From Roseovarius sp. MMSF_3359 (GTDB taxonomy: Bacteria > Pseudomonadota > Alphaproteobacteria > Rhodobacterales > Rhodobacteraceae): DNA of 64,000 nucleotides. Positions 48,201 to 56,184 of the stretch are shown piece by piece. The translations under genes and the position numbers were made by a program. Below the pieces are notes generated by a model. The model ran no database searches. It was not told where the DNA came from and saw nothing but the letters and a program-made list of their open reading frames with translations. Position 1 is the first letter of the stretch, and every line of letters begins with the position of its first letter. The stretch spans positions 186,001-250,000 of the forward strand of contig NZ_JASHJC010000005.1 in the NCBI RefSeq assembly GCF_030733385.1. Direction: 5' to 3'.

Positions 48201-48545
48201 GATGACGCGCGCAATATCTTTGCCACCACCAGCATCCTTGAACGCTACAAGATGAACGTCGTGAATGCCGAAAGCGGTCAGGACGGCATCAACCTGCTCA
48301 AGAGCACGCCGGATATCGACCTGGTGCTGATGGATATCATGATGCCGGAAATGGACGGCTACCAGGCGATGCGCAAGATCCGCAAGATGAAGGGCTTCAA
48401 GTCACTGCCGATCATTGCCCTGACCGCCAAGGCCATGCCGGAAGATCGCAGCAAGTGCATCGAGGCCGGTGCATCGGACTACATCGTCAAGCCGGTCGAC
48501 GCACCGCAGCTTGTCTCGCTGATGCGGGTCTGGTTGTACAAATGA
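42276..48545 (+). CDS. Giant soluble hybrid histidine kinase with HAMP array, GAF and three receivers
   Basis: 2089 residues from TTG 42276, backed by AGGGGA five bases before it. No membrane segment is visible. Residues ~1-160 are divergent HAMP-like helices, followed by eleven 92-residue poly-HAMP units (about 161-1172) of the kind found in fungal group III (Nik1-type) osmosensing kinases. A GAF-like domain (about 1190-1340) and a coiled coil (about 1345-1405) come next. The HisKA domain carries His1419 in [10 protein letters not shown], and the ATPase domain has [10 protein letters not shown] and [13 protein letters not shown]. Three complete receivers follow with phospho-acceptors near D1751, D1873 and D2020. 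The ATGA end overlaps cheR, so kinase, CheR and CheB are coupled. The input signal is unknown. Confidence 0.93.
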   Translation: MATSKKPVAETPPELDYRAILTMLTALKRGEFSKRVPEGLTGLEGKVADALNDLAEMNEVFANEITSMAESIGNGRFKTRISKARRRGGWSAGIDGVNEIANELAGHANGIVTVVGSVAKGDLRHKIDIDDRDEPLAGDFLRHAKVVNSMVDKLDEFGTEVTRVAREVGVDGKLGVQAHVKGVSGAWKDLTDNVNLMANNLTNQVRDIAQVTTAVAQGDLSKKITVEVRGEILELKNTINTMVDQLGSFADEVTRVAREVGTQGVLGGVAEVRGVAGTWRDLTNSVNQMADNLTSQVRNIAEVTNAVAQGDLTKKITVDARGEIQDLKSTINTMVDQLRSFADEVTRVAREVGTDGVLGGQAEVRGVSGTWRELTENVNSMANNLTDQVRNIADVATAIAEGDLSRKITVDAKGEIRTLKDTINAMVDRLQGFQSEVTRVARLVGTEGTLGVQAEVRDVSGVWRELTENVNQMATNLTDQVRNIAEVTTAVANGDLSRKITVEVRGEVNQLKQTINQMVDTLNGFASEVTRMAREVGTEGVLGGQAEVRDVAGIWRELTNNVNQMANNLTNQVRNIAEVAQSVSQGDLSRKITVDARGEVLGLKETVNSMVDRLNSFGAEVTRLSREVGVDGKLGGVAEVEGVRGLWKELTDNVNLMATNLTDQVRDIADVTTAVAQGDLSRKITVEAKGEILELKNTINVMVDQLSSFSSEVTRLAREVGLEGKLGGQAEVRGISGTWRELTDNVNLMATNLTDQVRNISQVATAIAQGDLEKTIVVDARGEVLDLKNTVNTMVDRLRQFAGEVTRVAREVGTEGNLGGQARVEGVEGTWRDLTDNVNLMASNLTAQVRDIAKVTTAVAQGDLNQKITVEVRGEILELKNTINVMVDQLSSFADEVTRVARDVGVEGKLGGQADVRGVSGTWRDLTDNVNLMADNLTNQVRDIAQVTTAVAQGDLSKEITVEVRGELLELKNTINTMVQQLSSFADQVTKLASDVGTEGILGGQAQVDGVSGIWHSLTENVNSMARNLTEQVRGIATVVTAVADGDLNQIITLETKGEVATLADTINGMIKTLSTFADEVTNVARDVGIEGKLGGQADVPGASGTWRDLTDNVNELARNLTNQVRAIGEVATAVTKGDYSQSVQVEVRGEIALLKDNVNQMISTLSDSTAINEQQDWLKTNLAAFTRMLQGERDLATVAQKVISELARVIDAQHGAFYLAETVDEEVRLKLVASYAYRKRKNVANEFKLGEGLIGQCALEKQWIDVLTVPEDYIQINSGLGEKSPTNILVNPVIYENEVKGVVELASFHEFTDIERSFLEQFFETLGTIIISIESGQRTEELLKQSQRLTEELQNQQEELQQTNEELEEKAREVTKQNEEVERKNIEVENARAELEEKAKQLSLTSKYKSEFLANMSHELRTPLNSLLILSQQLADNPDKNLNTKQIEHAKTIFSSGRDLLSLINEVLDLAKVESGTMAIEVADLGLDSLRQRIEQSFNAIAQDKKLKFEITFGKDLPEAIKSDEKRLVQVLRNLLSNAFKFTETGSVKLSVDLVKTGWRHSIAALNNAEKVISFAVTDTGIGIEKDRLGVIFEAFQQADGGTSRRYGGTGLGLSISREIANMLGGDLIVESTAGEGSTFTLFLPTQMDQAPSLAEQVDEIEDAEIVPEPKTKTKPPAKSAKKAKSDLGDDRKKVDENSRTLLIIEDDLSFAKILMDRARKHDFKVLVAGTGQDGLAMAQQYKPDAITLDLHLPDMHGWVILDRLKHDPELRHIPVHVMSVDEDVERGLQFGAIDVVRKPLDPKALNIAIERISNFVDRKVRNLLIVEDDKVQRQAIVDLIGNSDVVSHGVKSGEEALKVLKQKQFDCMVIDLKLPGISGFELIQHIRDDETLAKLPIVIYTGKELSRREETRLRKLTDSIIVKGVNSPERLLDETALFLHRVEANLPDSKQKIIRELYLTDPALAGKKVLIVDDDARNIFATTSILERYKMNVVNAESGQDGINLLKSTPDIDLVLMDIMMPEMDGYQAMRKIRKMKGFKSLPIIALTAKAMPEDRSKCIEAGASDYIVKPVDAPQLVSLMRVWLYK
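42756..45791 (+). repeat. Eleven in-frame 276-bp repeats (HAMP array)
   Basis: Eleven units of exactly 276 bp (92 codons) run from 42756 without a single insertion or deletion. For example, the codons for N-V-N (or S-V-N) recur at 42852, 43128, 43404, 43680 and so on to 45612. Each unit reads approximately [68 protein letters not shown]. It is part of the kinase coding sequence, not a CRISPR or transposon. Confidence 0.95.
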
Positions 48546-49387
48546 GCAAAAAAGGAATGACCTCCACCCGAAGTGATATACAGGACATAGAGACCACCCT
48601 CCTGCTGCAGGGCATCCAGCAGACATATGGATACGATTTTCGCGAATACGCCCGCGCAAGTGTCATCCGGCGGCTCAGGAAATTCATGCGCGATCATGAT
48701 CTTCCCACGGTCTCTGCCCTGCAAAACCGCGTCTTGCACGACAGTGCCGCCATGTCGAAACTTGTCGACACGCTTTCGGTGAATGTCACGTCGATGTTCC
48801 GTGACGCAGAATTTTACCAGGCCTTGCGGAAACATGCGATCCCGCGCCTGCAGACTTATCCCTATCTCCGGCTGTGGGTGGCGGGGTGTTCGACCGGCGA
48901 GGAGGCCTATTCATTGGCCATCCTGCTGCATGAAGAGGGGCTTTTGGAGAAAAGCCGGATCTATGCGACGGATTTTTCCGACAAGAACGTGCAACGGGCC
49001 AAATCCGGCATCGTCGCTTTGAAATCCATGAAGACCAACACCCAGAACTATATCCGCGCAGGCGGGCACCGGGATTTTTCCGAATACTATTCGGCGAAAT
49101 ACGGTCAGGTGATTTTCAAGAAATTCCTCTCCGAAAAGATCTCGTTTGCGCAACATAACCTGGTCACCGATCAGTCGTTCAACGAGTTTCACGTGATCCT
49201 GTGCCGGAACGTGATGATCTACTTCAACAAGAAGCTCCAGGAACACGTGATGCATCTCTTCAACGACAGCATCGCACCCCTGGGCTTCTTGGGATTGGGC
49301 GTGAAAGAGGCGATTTTCCCGACCAGTTTTCGGAAGCTCTATTCCGAACACGGGGATGGCACACGACTGTTTCAATTAGTGAACTGA
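48542..49387 (+). CDS. cheR: CheR-type protein methyltransferase
   Basis: 281 residues from ATG 48542, overlapping the kinase stop (ATGA). The N-terminal helical domain ([30 protein letters not shown]) precedes the SAM-binding motif [19 protein letters not shown] and the [16 protein letters not shown] block diagnostic of CheR. CheR methylates glutamates of chemoreceptors or receptor-like coiled coils. Here there is no chemoreceptor, CheA or CheW gene nearby; its direct partner is the HAMP-array kinase. It is followed at once by a CheB. Confidence 0.92.
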   Translation: MSKKGMTSTRSDIQDIETTLLLQGIQQTYGYDFREYARASVIRRLRKFMRDHDLPTVSALQNRVLHDSAAMSKLVDTLSVNVTSMFRDAEFYQALRKHAIPRLQTYPYLRLWVAGCSTGEEAYSLAILLHEEGLLEKSRIYATDFSDKNVQRAKSGIVALKSMKTNTQNYIRAGGHRDFSEYYSAKYGQVIFKKFLSEKISFAQHNLVTDQSFNEFHVILCRNVMIYFNKKLQEHVMHLFNDSIAPLGFLGLGVKEAIFPTSFRKLYSEHGDGTRLFQLVN

Positions 49388-49962
49388 TGACGCATCCGAT
49401 GATCTGTATTGGGGGGTCAAGCGGCAGTATCGAGGTTCTCCACGATATTCTGGCGGGCCTGCCCAAGACCTTCCCAGCCCCGGTGACAATCGTCCTGCAC
49501 AGGCACCGGGACTCGCAGGAGACGCTTTTGCGCCTGCTCAGGAGCCCGGGCATGCCGGCGATTATCGAACCCTATGACAAAGAGGTACTTTCAAGCGGTG
49601 CTGTCTATCTTGCGCCGCCAAACTATCACATGCTGGTGGATGGTACCGCAATCAGCCTGTCGGTAGATCCGCCAATTCGCCATGCCCGGCCAAGTATCGA
49701 CGTCCTTTTCGGATCGGTGGCGCGATCCTATGGTCCGCGTTGCATTGTCATCATTCTCAGCGGAGCGAATAGCGACGGCGCCCGCGGGGCGGCATGTATC
49801 CATCGCCGCGGCGGCCGGGTTCTCGTGCAAGACCCGGCAACGGCTGCCTCTCCGGTCATGCCACAAAACACCTTGCAGCATGTACCGACGGCGCGGGTGT
49901 TATCTCCGGCCGAAATCGGCGCTTATCTTCTGAAATTCCTGGCACCGGAGAGGCCGACATGA
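49387..49962 (+). CDS. CheB-type methylesterase catalytic domain
   Basis: 191 residues from ATG 49387 (TGATG overlap with cheR). It is the catalytic domain alone, without the usual N-terminal receiver. The serine motif ICIGGSSGSIEVL, the histidine in TIVLHRHRDS and the Asp region IILSGANSDGARG form the expected triad. It would demethylate, or deamidate, the substrates of CheR. Lack of a receiver means control must come from another protein, perhaps the receivers of the neighbouring kinases. The next gene overlaps by 4 bases. Confidence 0.9.
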   Translation: MTHPMICIGGSSGSIEVLHDILAGLPKTFPAPVTIVLHRHRDSQETLLRLLRSPGMPAIIEPYDKEVLSSGAVYLAPPNYHMLVDGTAISLSVDPPIRHARPSIDVLFGSVARSYGPRCIVIILSGANSDGARGAACIHRRGGRVLVQDPATAASPVMPQNTLQHVPTARVLSPAEIGAYLLKFLAPERPT

Positions 49963-51119
49963 CCGACGCACAACCCAAGCCTCGCATCCTGGTCGTCGAT
50001 GACGATGCCGGGTCGCGCACGGCCGTCAAAGCGGTTCTCGACGATCTCGATATCGACGTTGTCGAGGTGGAATCGGGCGAAGATGCCCTGCGCGAGGTCC
50101 TGCGTCAGGATTTCGCGATGATCATCCTTGACGTGTGGCTCACGGGGATGAACGGTTTTGAGACCGCGCAGGCCATTCGCGAAAGAGAGCTGTCGCGTGA
50201 GATCCCGATTATTTTCCTGACCGGTCACGAACAGGCGGAGCTTCAGGTCAACCGAGGCTATGACCTCGGGGCCGTGGATTACATGCTCAAACCCATCGTG
50301 GTCGAAAGCCTCCGGGCCAAGGTGAAATTCTCCGTCAAGTATCACCTCGAAATCCTGAAGGTCCGGGAAAACGAAAAGCTCCAGACAGCCTCCCGCAAGC
50401 TGGCGGCGCTGGTCTCGGAACTGGAGCGGTCGAACCGGGCGCTGGACGAGTTTGCGTATATCGCCTCGCACGACCTCAAAGAGCCCCTGCGCGGGATTGC
50501 GATCAACGCGAATTTTCTTCTGGACGAAGAGATCACCGATCCCGTGCGCAAAAGAGGCGAGCGGATTGTCGAGTTGAGCATGCGCATGGAGCGCCTGATT
50601 GCGGATCTGTTGCGGTTTTCCCGGCTCGGGCGCGACGAGAACGTGGATCAGATCGTGAATGTCGCGGAGGTCATCGAAAAGAGCCGCGACCTCTTTGAGG
50701 AATTCAAGGACGGTGACAAGACGCAACTGGTCGTCGAGACGCCTTTGCCGGATGTAAAAGCCGATCCCGCACGTGTCCTCACAGTGTTTCAAAATCTGAT
50801 GTCCAACGGTTTGAAATACAACCAGTCAAATCCCAAGATCATCCGGGTCGGTTTTGCCGATCAGATCGTGATGGATGGTGGGCCGCTGTCGAACGTCTTC
50901 TATGTCAGCGATAACGGGATCGGCATCGACGCCCGGTACCATGAGAAGGTTTTCGAGATTTTCACCCGGTTGAACGCCGAAAGCAGCTTTGGCCAGGGGA
51001 CGGGCGCGGGCCTTGCCTTCGTGCAGCGGATCATCGAGGAGCAAAAGGGCGACCTCACCATTCGTTCCGCCCCGGGTGAGGGATCCACCTTCTATTTTCC
51101 CCTTCCGATGGCGGGATAG
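49959..51119 (+). CDS. Receiver-histidine kinase (REC-HisKA-HATPase)
   Basis: 386 residues from ATG 49959. Receiver: ILVVDDDAGSRTAV, acceptor in MIILDVWLTGMNG, K in YMLKPI. A coiled linker (ENEKLQTASRKLAALVSELERSNRAL) leads to HisKA IASHDLKEPLRGIAINANF and an ATPase domain with NLMSNGLKYNQ, VSDNGIGID and GTGAGLAFVQRIIEEQKGDL. HDLKEPLR kinases of this type are common downstream of phytochrome-like and CheR/CheB signalling modules. Last of the four overlapping genes. Confidence 0.92.
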   Translation: MTDAQPKPRILVVDDDAGSRTAVKAVLDDLDIDVVEVESGEDALREVLRQDFAMIILDVWLTGMNGFETAQAIRERELSREIPIIFLTGHEQAELQVNRGYDLGAVDYMLKPIVVESLRAKVKFSVKYHLEILKVRENEKLQTASRKLAALVSELERSNRALDEFAYIASHDLKEPLRGIAINANFLLDEEITDPVRKRGERIVELSMRMERLIADLLRFSRLGRDENVDQIVNVAEVIEKSRDLFEEFKDGDKTQLVVETPLPDVKADPARVLTVFQNLMSNGLKYNQSNPKIIRVGFADQIVMDGGPLSNVFYVSDNGIGIDARYHEKVFEIFTRLNAESSFGQGTGAGLAFVQRIIEEQKGDLTIRSAPGEGSTFYFPLPMAG

Positions 51120-51265
51120 TAGCCCGTTCGATTGCACTGCACCCCCCGAAAACACCAGGGCGATCAGGGATCGAACCCGCCGGAAATCGCGCCGCTCTCT
51201 GGAAAATTAACTTTTGGTTTAGCCGGAAATGGCATGCTTCCGGATCAATCAAGGGACATTCATTC

Positions 51266-51721
51266 ATGTCAAGGGACGACACGCCGCCGGTTGTTCTTGT
51301 TGTCGAGAATAATGATGACGATTTCGAAGCGTCTGAAGTTGCGTTCCGGCAACGTCAGGACACGCCCATCAAGGTCGTCAGGTGCACATCCGGACGAGAC
51401 GCGCTCGACTATCTCCTGGCGGAGGGTCCTCATGCGCCGCCGAATGACGGGGTGCGACCGGGTTTCATTCTGCTGGACCTGAACCTGCCGGGGATGAGCG
51501 GTCGCGAAGTGCTGATTCAGATCAAGAAAAACCCGGCGCTTCGGATCATCCCGGTCATCATCATGACCTCATCCACGGATCAGCGCGACGTTGACGAATG
51601 CTACCGGCACGGCGCCAACGCCTATGTCAAAAAGCCGATGGACCTCAAAGAGTTCTTCAAGGTCATCTTCTACCTGCAGCAGTTTCTGTTTGATGTCGCC
51701 ATCCTGCCGGTCGCCGACTGA
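51266..51721 (+). CDS. Single-domain response regulator, Rcp1-like
   Basis: 151 residues consisting of a lone receiver. Acidic residues NNDDD, phospho-acceptor in FILLDLNLPGMSGREVL, MTSST and the YVKKPMDLKEF lysine are present. The length and the NxDDD start resemble Rcp1-type regulators that pair with HDLKEPLR kinases like the one just upstream, 147 bp away on the same strand. Without an output domain it probably acts as a phosphate shuttle. Confidence 0.9.
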   Translation: MSRDDTPPVVLVVENNDDDFEASEVAFRQRQDTPIKVVRCTSGRDALDYLLAEGPHAPPNDGVRPGFILLDLNLPGMSGREVLIQIKKNPALRIIPVIIMTSSTDQRDVDECYRHGANAYVKKPMDLKEFFKVIFYLQQFLFDVAILPVAD

Positions 51722-51779
51722 CGCTTATCGGCGTTTCGTTGAGACGACGTCGCACCATTTTCGTTTGCGCCGTCGATGA

Positions 51780-51795
51780 AAGGCCAAAAAGCCTT
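51780..51795. terminator. Weak convergent hairpin
   Basis: AAGGC (51780-51784) pairs with GCCTT (51791-51795) around a CAAAAA loop, between the lone receiver gene and ugpC. The stem is only 5 bp, so termination is uncertain. Confidence 0.3.
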
Positions 51796-51806
51796 AATAC
51801 CCTGGC

Positions 51807-52865
51807 TCAGGTCACCTCGATCCGGGTGCCCTTTTCGGCATCAAAAAGGTGGATGTTCCGGGGCTCAAACCCAAAGGACATGGCCGTGCCCGGAGATGAC
51901 GTGACATGGCCGGGCAGGCTTATGACGATCTGATCGTCGGTACCCTCCAGAAGTCCGTGCAGCAACGTGTTGGCGCCCAGTTGTTCCAACAATTCGACAC
52001 GAACCTTGATCGGACCGGCCTCATCCGCCACGAGATGTTCCGGCCGCAGCCCAAGCGTGACCTGCCCCGAAACAGGGGCGGTGACGTCGATCGCGGCCCC
52101 GTTGCCGAGGGTCAGCGATCCGCTCTGCGCCGTCGCATTCAGGAAATTCATCGCCGGACTGCCGATGAAACCGGCCACAAACACGGTCTGCGGGCGGTCA
52201 TAAAGCTCGATCGGCGTGCCGAATTGCTCAACATATCCACCGTTCAGCACCATCAACCGGTCGCCCAATGTCATCGCCTCGACCTGATCGTGGGTGACAT
52301 AGATCGAAGTGACCCCGAGCCGTTGTTGCAGCTTGCGGATTTCAAGGCGCATCTGCACCCGGAGCTTGGCATCGAGGTTTGAAAGCGGTTCATCAAAGAG
52401 GAAAACCTGCGGGTCACGCACAATGGCCCTGCCCATAGCCACCCGCTGCCGCTGCCCGCCGGAGAGCTGCCGTGGCTTGCGGTCGAGATAGGGCCGGATT
52501 TCGAGGATATCGGCGGCCTCTTCAACGCGGCGGTTGATCTCGTCCTTGGAAATCCGGCGAATCTTGAGGCCATAAGCCATGTTCTGCCGCACACTCATAT
52601 GCGGATAAAGCGCGTAGTTCTGGAATACCATGGCGATGTCGCGGTCTGCCGGTTCAAGGTCATTGACCCTCTTGTCGCCGATGCTGATCTCGCCGGAGGT
52701 CACCGTCTCAAGGCCCGCCACCATGCGCAGCAACGTGGATTTGCCACAGCCCGACGGGCCGACGATCACGATAAACTCGCCGTCCTCGATCTGCCCGTCG
52801 ATATGGTGCAGCACCTCCGTGTCGCCATAGGCTTTGACCAGTTCTTTGAGGGTGATGGACGCCAT
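51807..52865 (-). CDS. ugpC: sn-Glycerol-3-phosphate ABC importer, ATP-binding protein
   Basis: 352 residues. Walker [10 protein letters not shown], signature [15 protein letters not shown], Walker [13 protein letters not shown] and switch THDQVEAM are intact; the C-terminal OB-fold regulatory region includes [11 protein letters not shown], typical of the MalK/UgpC group. It powers import of glycerol-3-phosphate and its diesters. It is the final gene of ugpBAEC, 10 bp after ugpE. Confidence 0.93.
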   Translation of the reverse strand: MASITLKELVKAYGDTEVLHHIDGQIEDGEFIVIVGPSGCGKSTLLRMVAGLETVTSGEISIGDKRVNDLEPADRDIAMVFQNYALYPHMSVRQNMAYGLKIRRISKDEINRRVEEAADILEIRPYLDRKPRQLSGGQRQRVAMGRAIVRDPQVFLFDEPLSNLDAKLRVQMRLEIRKLQQRLGVTSIYVTHDQVEAMTLGDRLMVLNGGYVEQFGTPIELYDRPQTVFVAGFIGSPAMNFLNATAQSGSLTLGNGAAIDVTAPVSGQVTLGLRPEHLVADEAGPIKVRVELLEQLGANTLLHGLLEGTDDQIVISLPGHVTSSPGTAMSFGFEPRNIHLFDAEKGTRIEVT

Positions 52866-52875
52866 GGTTCTCTGC

Positions 52876-53727
52876 CTATTTATCTGTCTCGGTCAGGCCC
52901 TGCACAAAGAGCCTTTGCATCGCGATCACCACGAACACCGGCGGGATCATCGCCAGCAGCGCGGTCATCATGATGATGTTCCATTGCGGGGATTGTTCCG
53001 CCGCCTCAAGCATTTGCTTGATGCTCATCACGATGGTGGTCATGTCGGTATCGGTCGTGATGAGAAGCGGCCAAAGATACTGGTTCCAGCCATAGATGAA
53101 GAGGATCACGAAGAGCGCCGCGATATTGGTGCGCGAAAGCGGGATCAGGATATCCCAGAAAAACCGCATCGGCCCTGCGCCGTCGATCCGCGCGCTTTCC
53201 AGCATTTCGTCCGGGATGGTCAGGAACACCTGCCGGAACATGAAGGTGGCCGTGGCCGAGGCGATGAGCGGGATCGACAGGCCCCAATAGCTGTTGAGCA
53301 TGCCCAGATCGGCCACCACCTCGAAGGTGGGCAGGATGCGGACCTCCACCGGCAGCATGAGGGTGATGAAGATCATCCAGAAGAAACCCATGCGGAAGGG
53401 GAACTTGAAATAGACAATCGCAAAGGCCGAGATCAGCGAAATCGCGATCTTGCCAAAGGCGATCAGGAGCGCCATCGCCAGGGAGTTCAAGAGCATCCGC
53501 CAGACCGGTGCGACCTCGGTCCCCGACAGGCCGCCGCCGAAAAGCGTTTGTTTGAAGTTCTCCCAGAAATAGGGGCCCGGCAGCATCGGGATCGGGGCTT
53601 GTGTCATGCGCACCGCGTCGTGCGAGGCTGCCACAAAAGTGATCCAGATCGGCAGCGCCACGATGGCCACGCCGAGGATCAAAACGAGATGCGTAATGAG
53701 GTTCAGAACGGGGCGATTTTCGACCAT
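52876..53727 (-). CDS. ugpE: sn-Glycerol-3-phosphate ABC importer, permease
   Basis: 283 residues with six membrane helices. It aligns closely with E. coli UgpE throughout: the [21 protein letters not shown] start, [17 protein letters not shown], the EAA-loop [30 protein letters not shown] that contacts UgpC, and [13 protein letters not shown]. The start overlaps the ugpA stop by one base. It forms the inner-membrane channel together with UgpA. Confidence 0.95.
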   Translation of the reverse strand: MVENRPVLNLITHLVLILGVAIVALPIWITFVAASHDAVRMTQAPIPMLPGPYFWENFKQTLFGGGLSGTEVAPVWRMLLNSLAMALLIAFGKIAISLISAFAIVYFKFPFRMGFFWMIFITLMLPVEVRILPTFEVVADLGMLNSYWGLSIPLIASATATFMFRQVFLTIPDEMLESARIDGAGPMRFFWDILIPLSRTNIAALFVILFIYGWNQYLWPLLITTDTDMTTIVMSIKQMLEAAEQSPQWNIIMMTALLAMIPPVFVVIAMQRLFVQGLTETDK

Positions 53728-54608
53728 CAGTATTCCACCTTCCGTTCGACATAGCGGAACTGGATCACGGTCATGGCGATCACCAGGATCATCAGGATCA
53801 CCGATTGCGCCGCCGATCCGCCGAGGTCGAGGCCGACGAAACCGTCATTGAAGACCTTGTAGACCAGGATCGTGGTGGCATTTGCCGGACCACCTTGGGT
53901 CACCGCGTGGATGATCCCGAACGTATCAAAAAACGCATAAACCGCGTTGATGACCAGCAGGAAGAAGGTGGTGGGTGAGACCAGTGGAAAGATCAGATCC
54001 CAGAACCGGCGCACCGGTCCGGCACCGTCAATGGCGGCGGCCTCGATGACCGAGCGCGGGATGGATTGCATCGCGGCGAGATAGAAGAGGAAGTTATAGG
54101 CGATCTGTTTCCACGCCGCGGCAAAGATCACCAGCGTCATAGCCTGCTTGCCGTTCAGATAGTGGTTCCAGTCCACCCCGACCATGTCGAGCAGGAAGGG
54201 AAAGATGCCAAGCGTCGGGTTGAACATGAATACCCAGAGCGCGCCCGCGAGGACCGGGGCGACCGCATAGGGCCAGATCAGCAGGGTGCGATAGGTGGTT
54301 GCCCCGCGCACGACCCGGTCGGCGAAACCCGCGAGGATAAGCGCGATCGACATCGACAGGACCGCCACCGCAAAGGAAAAGAACATCGTGCGCCAGAAGG
54401 TCGCCAGGTATTGATCGTCGCCAAAGAGCAGTTGGAAGTTCTCGAACCAGACGAACTCCGTCGACAGGCCAAAGGCATCTTCGATCAGGAAGGATTGATA
54501 GATCGCCTGGCTGGCGGGCCAGATGAAAAAGACAAGCGTGATCAGGATCTGCGGCGCGACCAGCAGATAGGGCAGCAGGGACGCCGGAAAATGGACCCGT
54601 TTAAGCAT
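53727..54608 (-). CDS. ugpA: sn-Glycerol-3-phosphate ABC importer, permease
   Basis: 293 residues, six membrane helices. The EAA loop reads [31 protein letters not shown], as in UgpA. The N-terminal segment [35 protein letters not shown] and the closing [15 protein letters not shown] match the E. coli protein. Pairs with UgpE. It is separated from ugpB by 75 bp that hold a strong hairpin. Confidence 0.95.
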   Translation of the reverse strand: MLKRVHFPASLLPYLLVAPQILITLVFFIWPASQAIYQSFLIEDAFGLSTEFVWFENFQLLFGDDQYLATFWRTMFFSFAVAVLSMSIALILAGFADRVVRGATTYRTLLIWPYAVAPVLAGALWVFMFNPTLGIFPFLLDMVGVDWNHYLNGKQAMTLVIFAAAWKQIAYNFLFYLAAMQSIPRSVIEAAAIDGAGPVRRFWDLIFPLVSPTTFFLLVINAVYAFFDTFGIIHAVTQGGPANATTILVYKVFNDGFVGLDLGGSAAQSVILMILVIAMTVIQFRYVERKVEY

Positions 54609-54638
54609 CTGAGGTGAGATTGTCCGTCATTGACTTTG

Positions 54639-54668
54639 ACGGCCCGGCGATCCTGACCGCCGAGCCGT
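54639..54668 (-). terminator. Intra-operon hairpin between ugpB and ugpA
   Basis: A stem of 5+5 bp with one mismatch (ACGGC, one base, CGGCG on the plus strand pairing with CGCCG, one base, GCCGT) around an 8-base loop. There is no T-run. Such structures after binding-protein genes usually protect the upstream mRNA or reduce read-through, giving more UgpB than permease. Confidence 0.55.
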
Positions 54669-54683
54669 ACTTTTCCGCGGTGA

Positions 54684-55985
54684 TCAGTTCGCGGAGCGTT
54701 CGAACTTGCGCAGCAGGGCGTTCCCGCGTTCGGCGGCAGCATCAAGCGCCTCTTGTGCGGTTTTGTCCCCGGCCCAAAGCGCCTCCATCTCTTCGTTGAT
54801 GACATCGCGCACCTGCACAAAATTGCCGAAACGCAGCCCGCGCGAATTCGGCGTCGGCTCGTTCAGGCTCAGTTGCTTGATCGCGGTGTCGGTACCGGGG
54901 TTGCTGTCGTAGAACCCTTGCGTCTTGCTCAACTCATAGGCCGCGGTGGTGATCGGCACATAGCCGGTCTCCTGGTGCCACCAGGCCTGCACTTCGGGCG
55001 AGGAGAGATAGGTCATGAACTTGGCCACGCCCTTGTACTCCTCGTCCTCATGTCCGGCCAGCGCCCAAAGCGTGGCCCCGCCGATGATCGAGTTCTGCGG
55101 CGCATCGGCCACGCTTGTGTCAATCGGCAACATGGTCTGACCGAATTCGAACTCGGCCTGCGACTTGATCGAGCCATAATAGGCCGACGAGTTCATCCAC
55201 ATGCCGCATTCGCCATTGGTGAACATCGGCAGGCTGTCACCGCGACGACCGCCATATTTGAACAGGTTGTCCTTGCTCATTGCCGCCACGTTATCGAGAC
55301 GCGCGGCAACTTTGTCGTTGTTGAAGGTGAATTCGGTGTCGAACCCGGCAAAGCCGTTCTCCTTCGTACCGAGGCCAATATCGTGCCAGGCCGAATAGTT
55401 TTCGATCATCACCCAGGATTGCCAACCGAAGGAGAGGCCACATTCCATGCCGCTGTCGACCAGCGCCCGTGCGGCCTTTTCAACGTCTTCCCAGGTCTCG
55501 GGCGGGGTCACACCGGCGGCCTCAAGCGCGTCGGCGTTATACCACAATACCGGCGTGGAGCTGTTAAACGGCATCGACAGCAATTCGCCCTCCGGGGTCT
55601 GGTAATACGAGATCACCGCGGGCAGGTAGTCGGACTTGTCGAAGGCTTCGCCTGCGTCGTTCATCAGGGTTTCAATCGGATAAATCGCACCTTCGGCAGC
55701 CATCATCGTCGCTGTGCCGACCTCGAACACCTGCACGAGGTGGGGATGCTCTTTGGCGCGGAAGGCGGCAACCGCAGCGGTCATGGTTTCGGTATAATTG
55801 CCCTTGTAGCTGGGGACGACCTTGTAGTCGGACTGACTGGCGTTGAAATCCGCGGCGATCTTATCGACCCGCTCGCCGTTGGTGCCGCCCATCGCATGCC
55901 ACCATTGAATCTCGGTCTGAGCAAATGCCACGCTGGCGCTGACGGCCAAAGCGGATGCACTCATAGATAGAATCGTCCAGTTCAT
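54684..55985 (-). CDS. ugpB: sn-Glycerol-3-phosphate ABC importer, periplasmic binding protein
   Basis: 433 residues with a signal peptide (…ASALAVSASVAFA). The mature N-terminus TEIQWWHAMGGTNGERVDKIAADFN is the hallmark of UgpB; SYKGNYTETMTAAVAAFRAKEHPHLVQVFEVGTATMMAAEGAIYP and MPFNSSTPVLWYNADAL are also near-identical to characterised members. It captures glycerol-3-phosphate or glycerophosphodiesters in the periplasm. First gene of the operon, with a Pho-box-like site about 65 bp upstream of its start. Confidence 0.96.
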   Translation of the reverse strand: MNWTILSMSASALAVSASVAFAQTEIQWWHAMGGTNGERVDKIAADFNASQSDYKVVPSYKGNYTETMTAAVAAFRAKEHPHLVQVFEVGTATMMAAEGAIYPIETLMNDAGEAFDKSDYLPAVISYYQTPEGELLSMPFNSSTPVLWYNADALEAAGVTPPETWEDVEKAARALVDSGMECGLSFGWQSWVMIENYSAWHDIGLGTKENGFAGFDTEFTFNNDKVAARLDNVAAMSKDNLFKYGGRRGDSLPMFTNGECGMWMNSSAYYGSIKSQAEFEFGQTMLPIDTSVADAPQNSIIGGATLWALAGHEDEEYKGVAKFMTYLSSPEVQAWWHQETGYVPITTAAYELSKTQGFYDSNPGTDTAIKQLSLNEPTPNSRGLRFGNFVQVRDVINEEMEALWAGDKTAQEALDAAAERGNALLRKFERSAN

Positions 55986-56051
55986 GTCAGTCTCCCGTGT
56001 TGTTTCCCATGGATCATCAAGCAGCGTTTGCGATAACTCAAGCGAAAAGCC

Positions 56052-56069
56052 GTAGCAGTTTTGTAACTT
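56052..56069 (-). promoter_or_regulatory. Pho-box-like site upstream of ugpB
   Basis: On the minus strand the 18-mer reads AAGTTACAAAACTGCTAC: two imperfect 7-mers separated by AAAA. It matches the enterobacterial Pho-box consensus at about 12 of 18 positions. ugp operons are classic phosphate-starvation genes, which raises its credibility; the match alone is modest. Confidence 0.4.
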
Positions 56070-56184
56070 CAGACAATGCGTCGATGTCGCTGTTCGGTGT
56101 ATATTTGGGCGCCGGTCGTGGGAAACTTGGACTCATCACTTGGATGATCCGGGGTCGGTGCATGCTGACACAGATCACCCAACA

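Noticed and set aside
54753..55970. 405-codon plus-strand frame over ugpB
   Set aside because: Antisense shadow; UgpB on the minus strand matches its family end to end.
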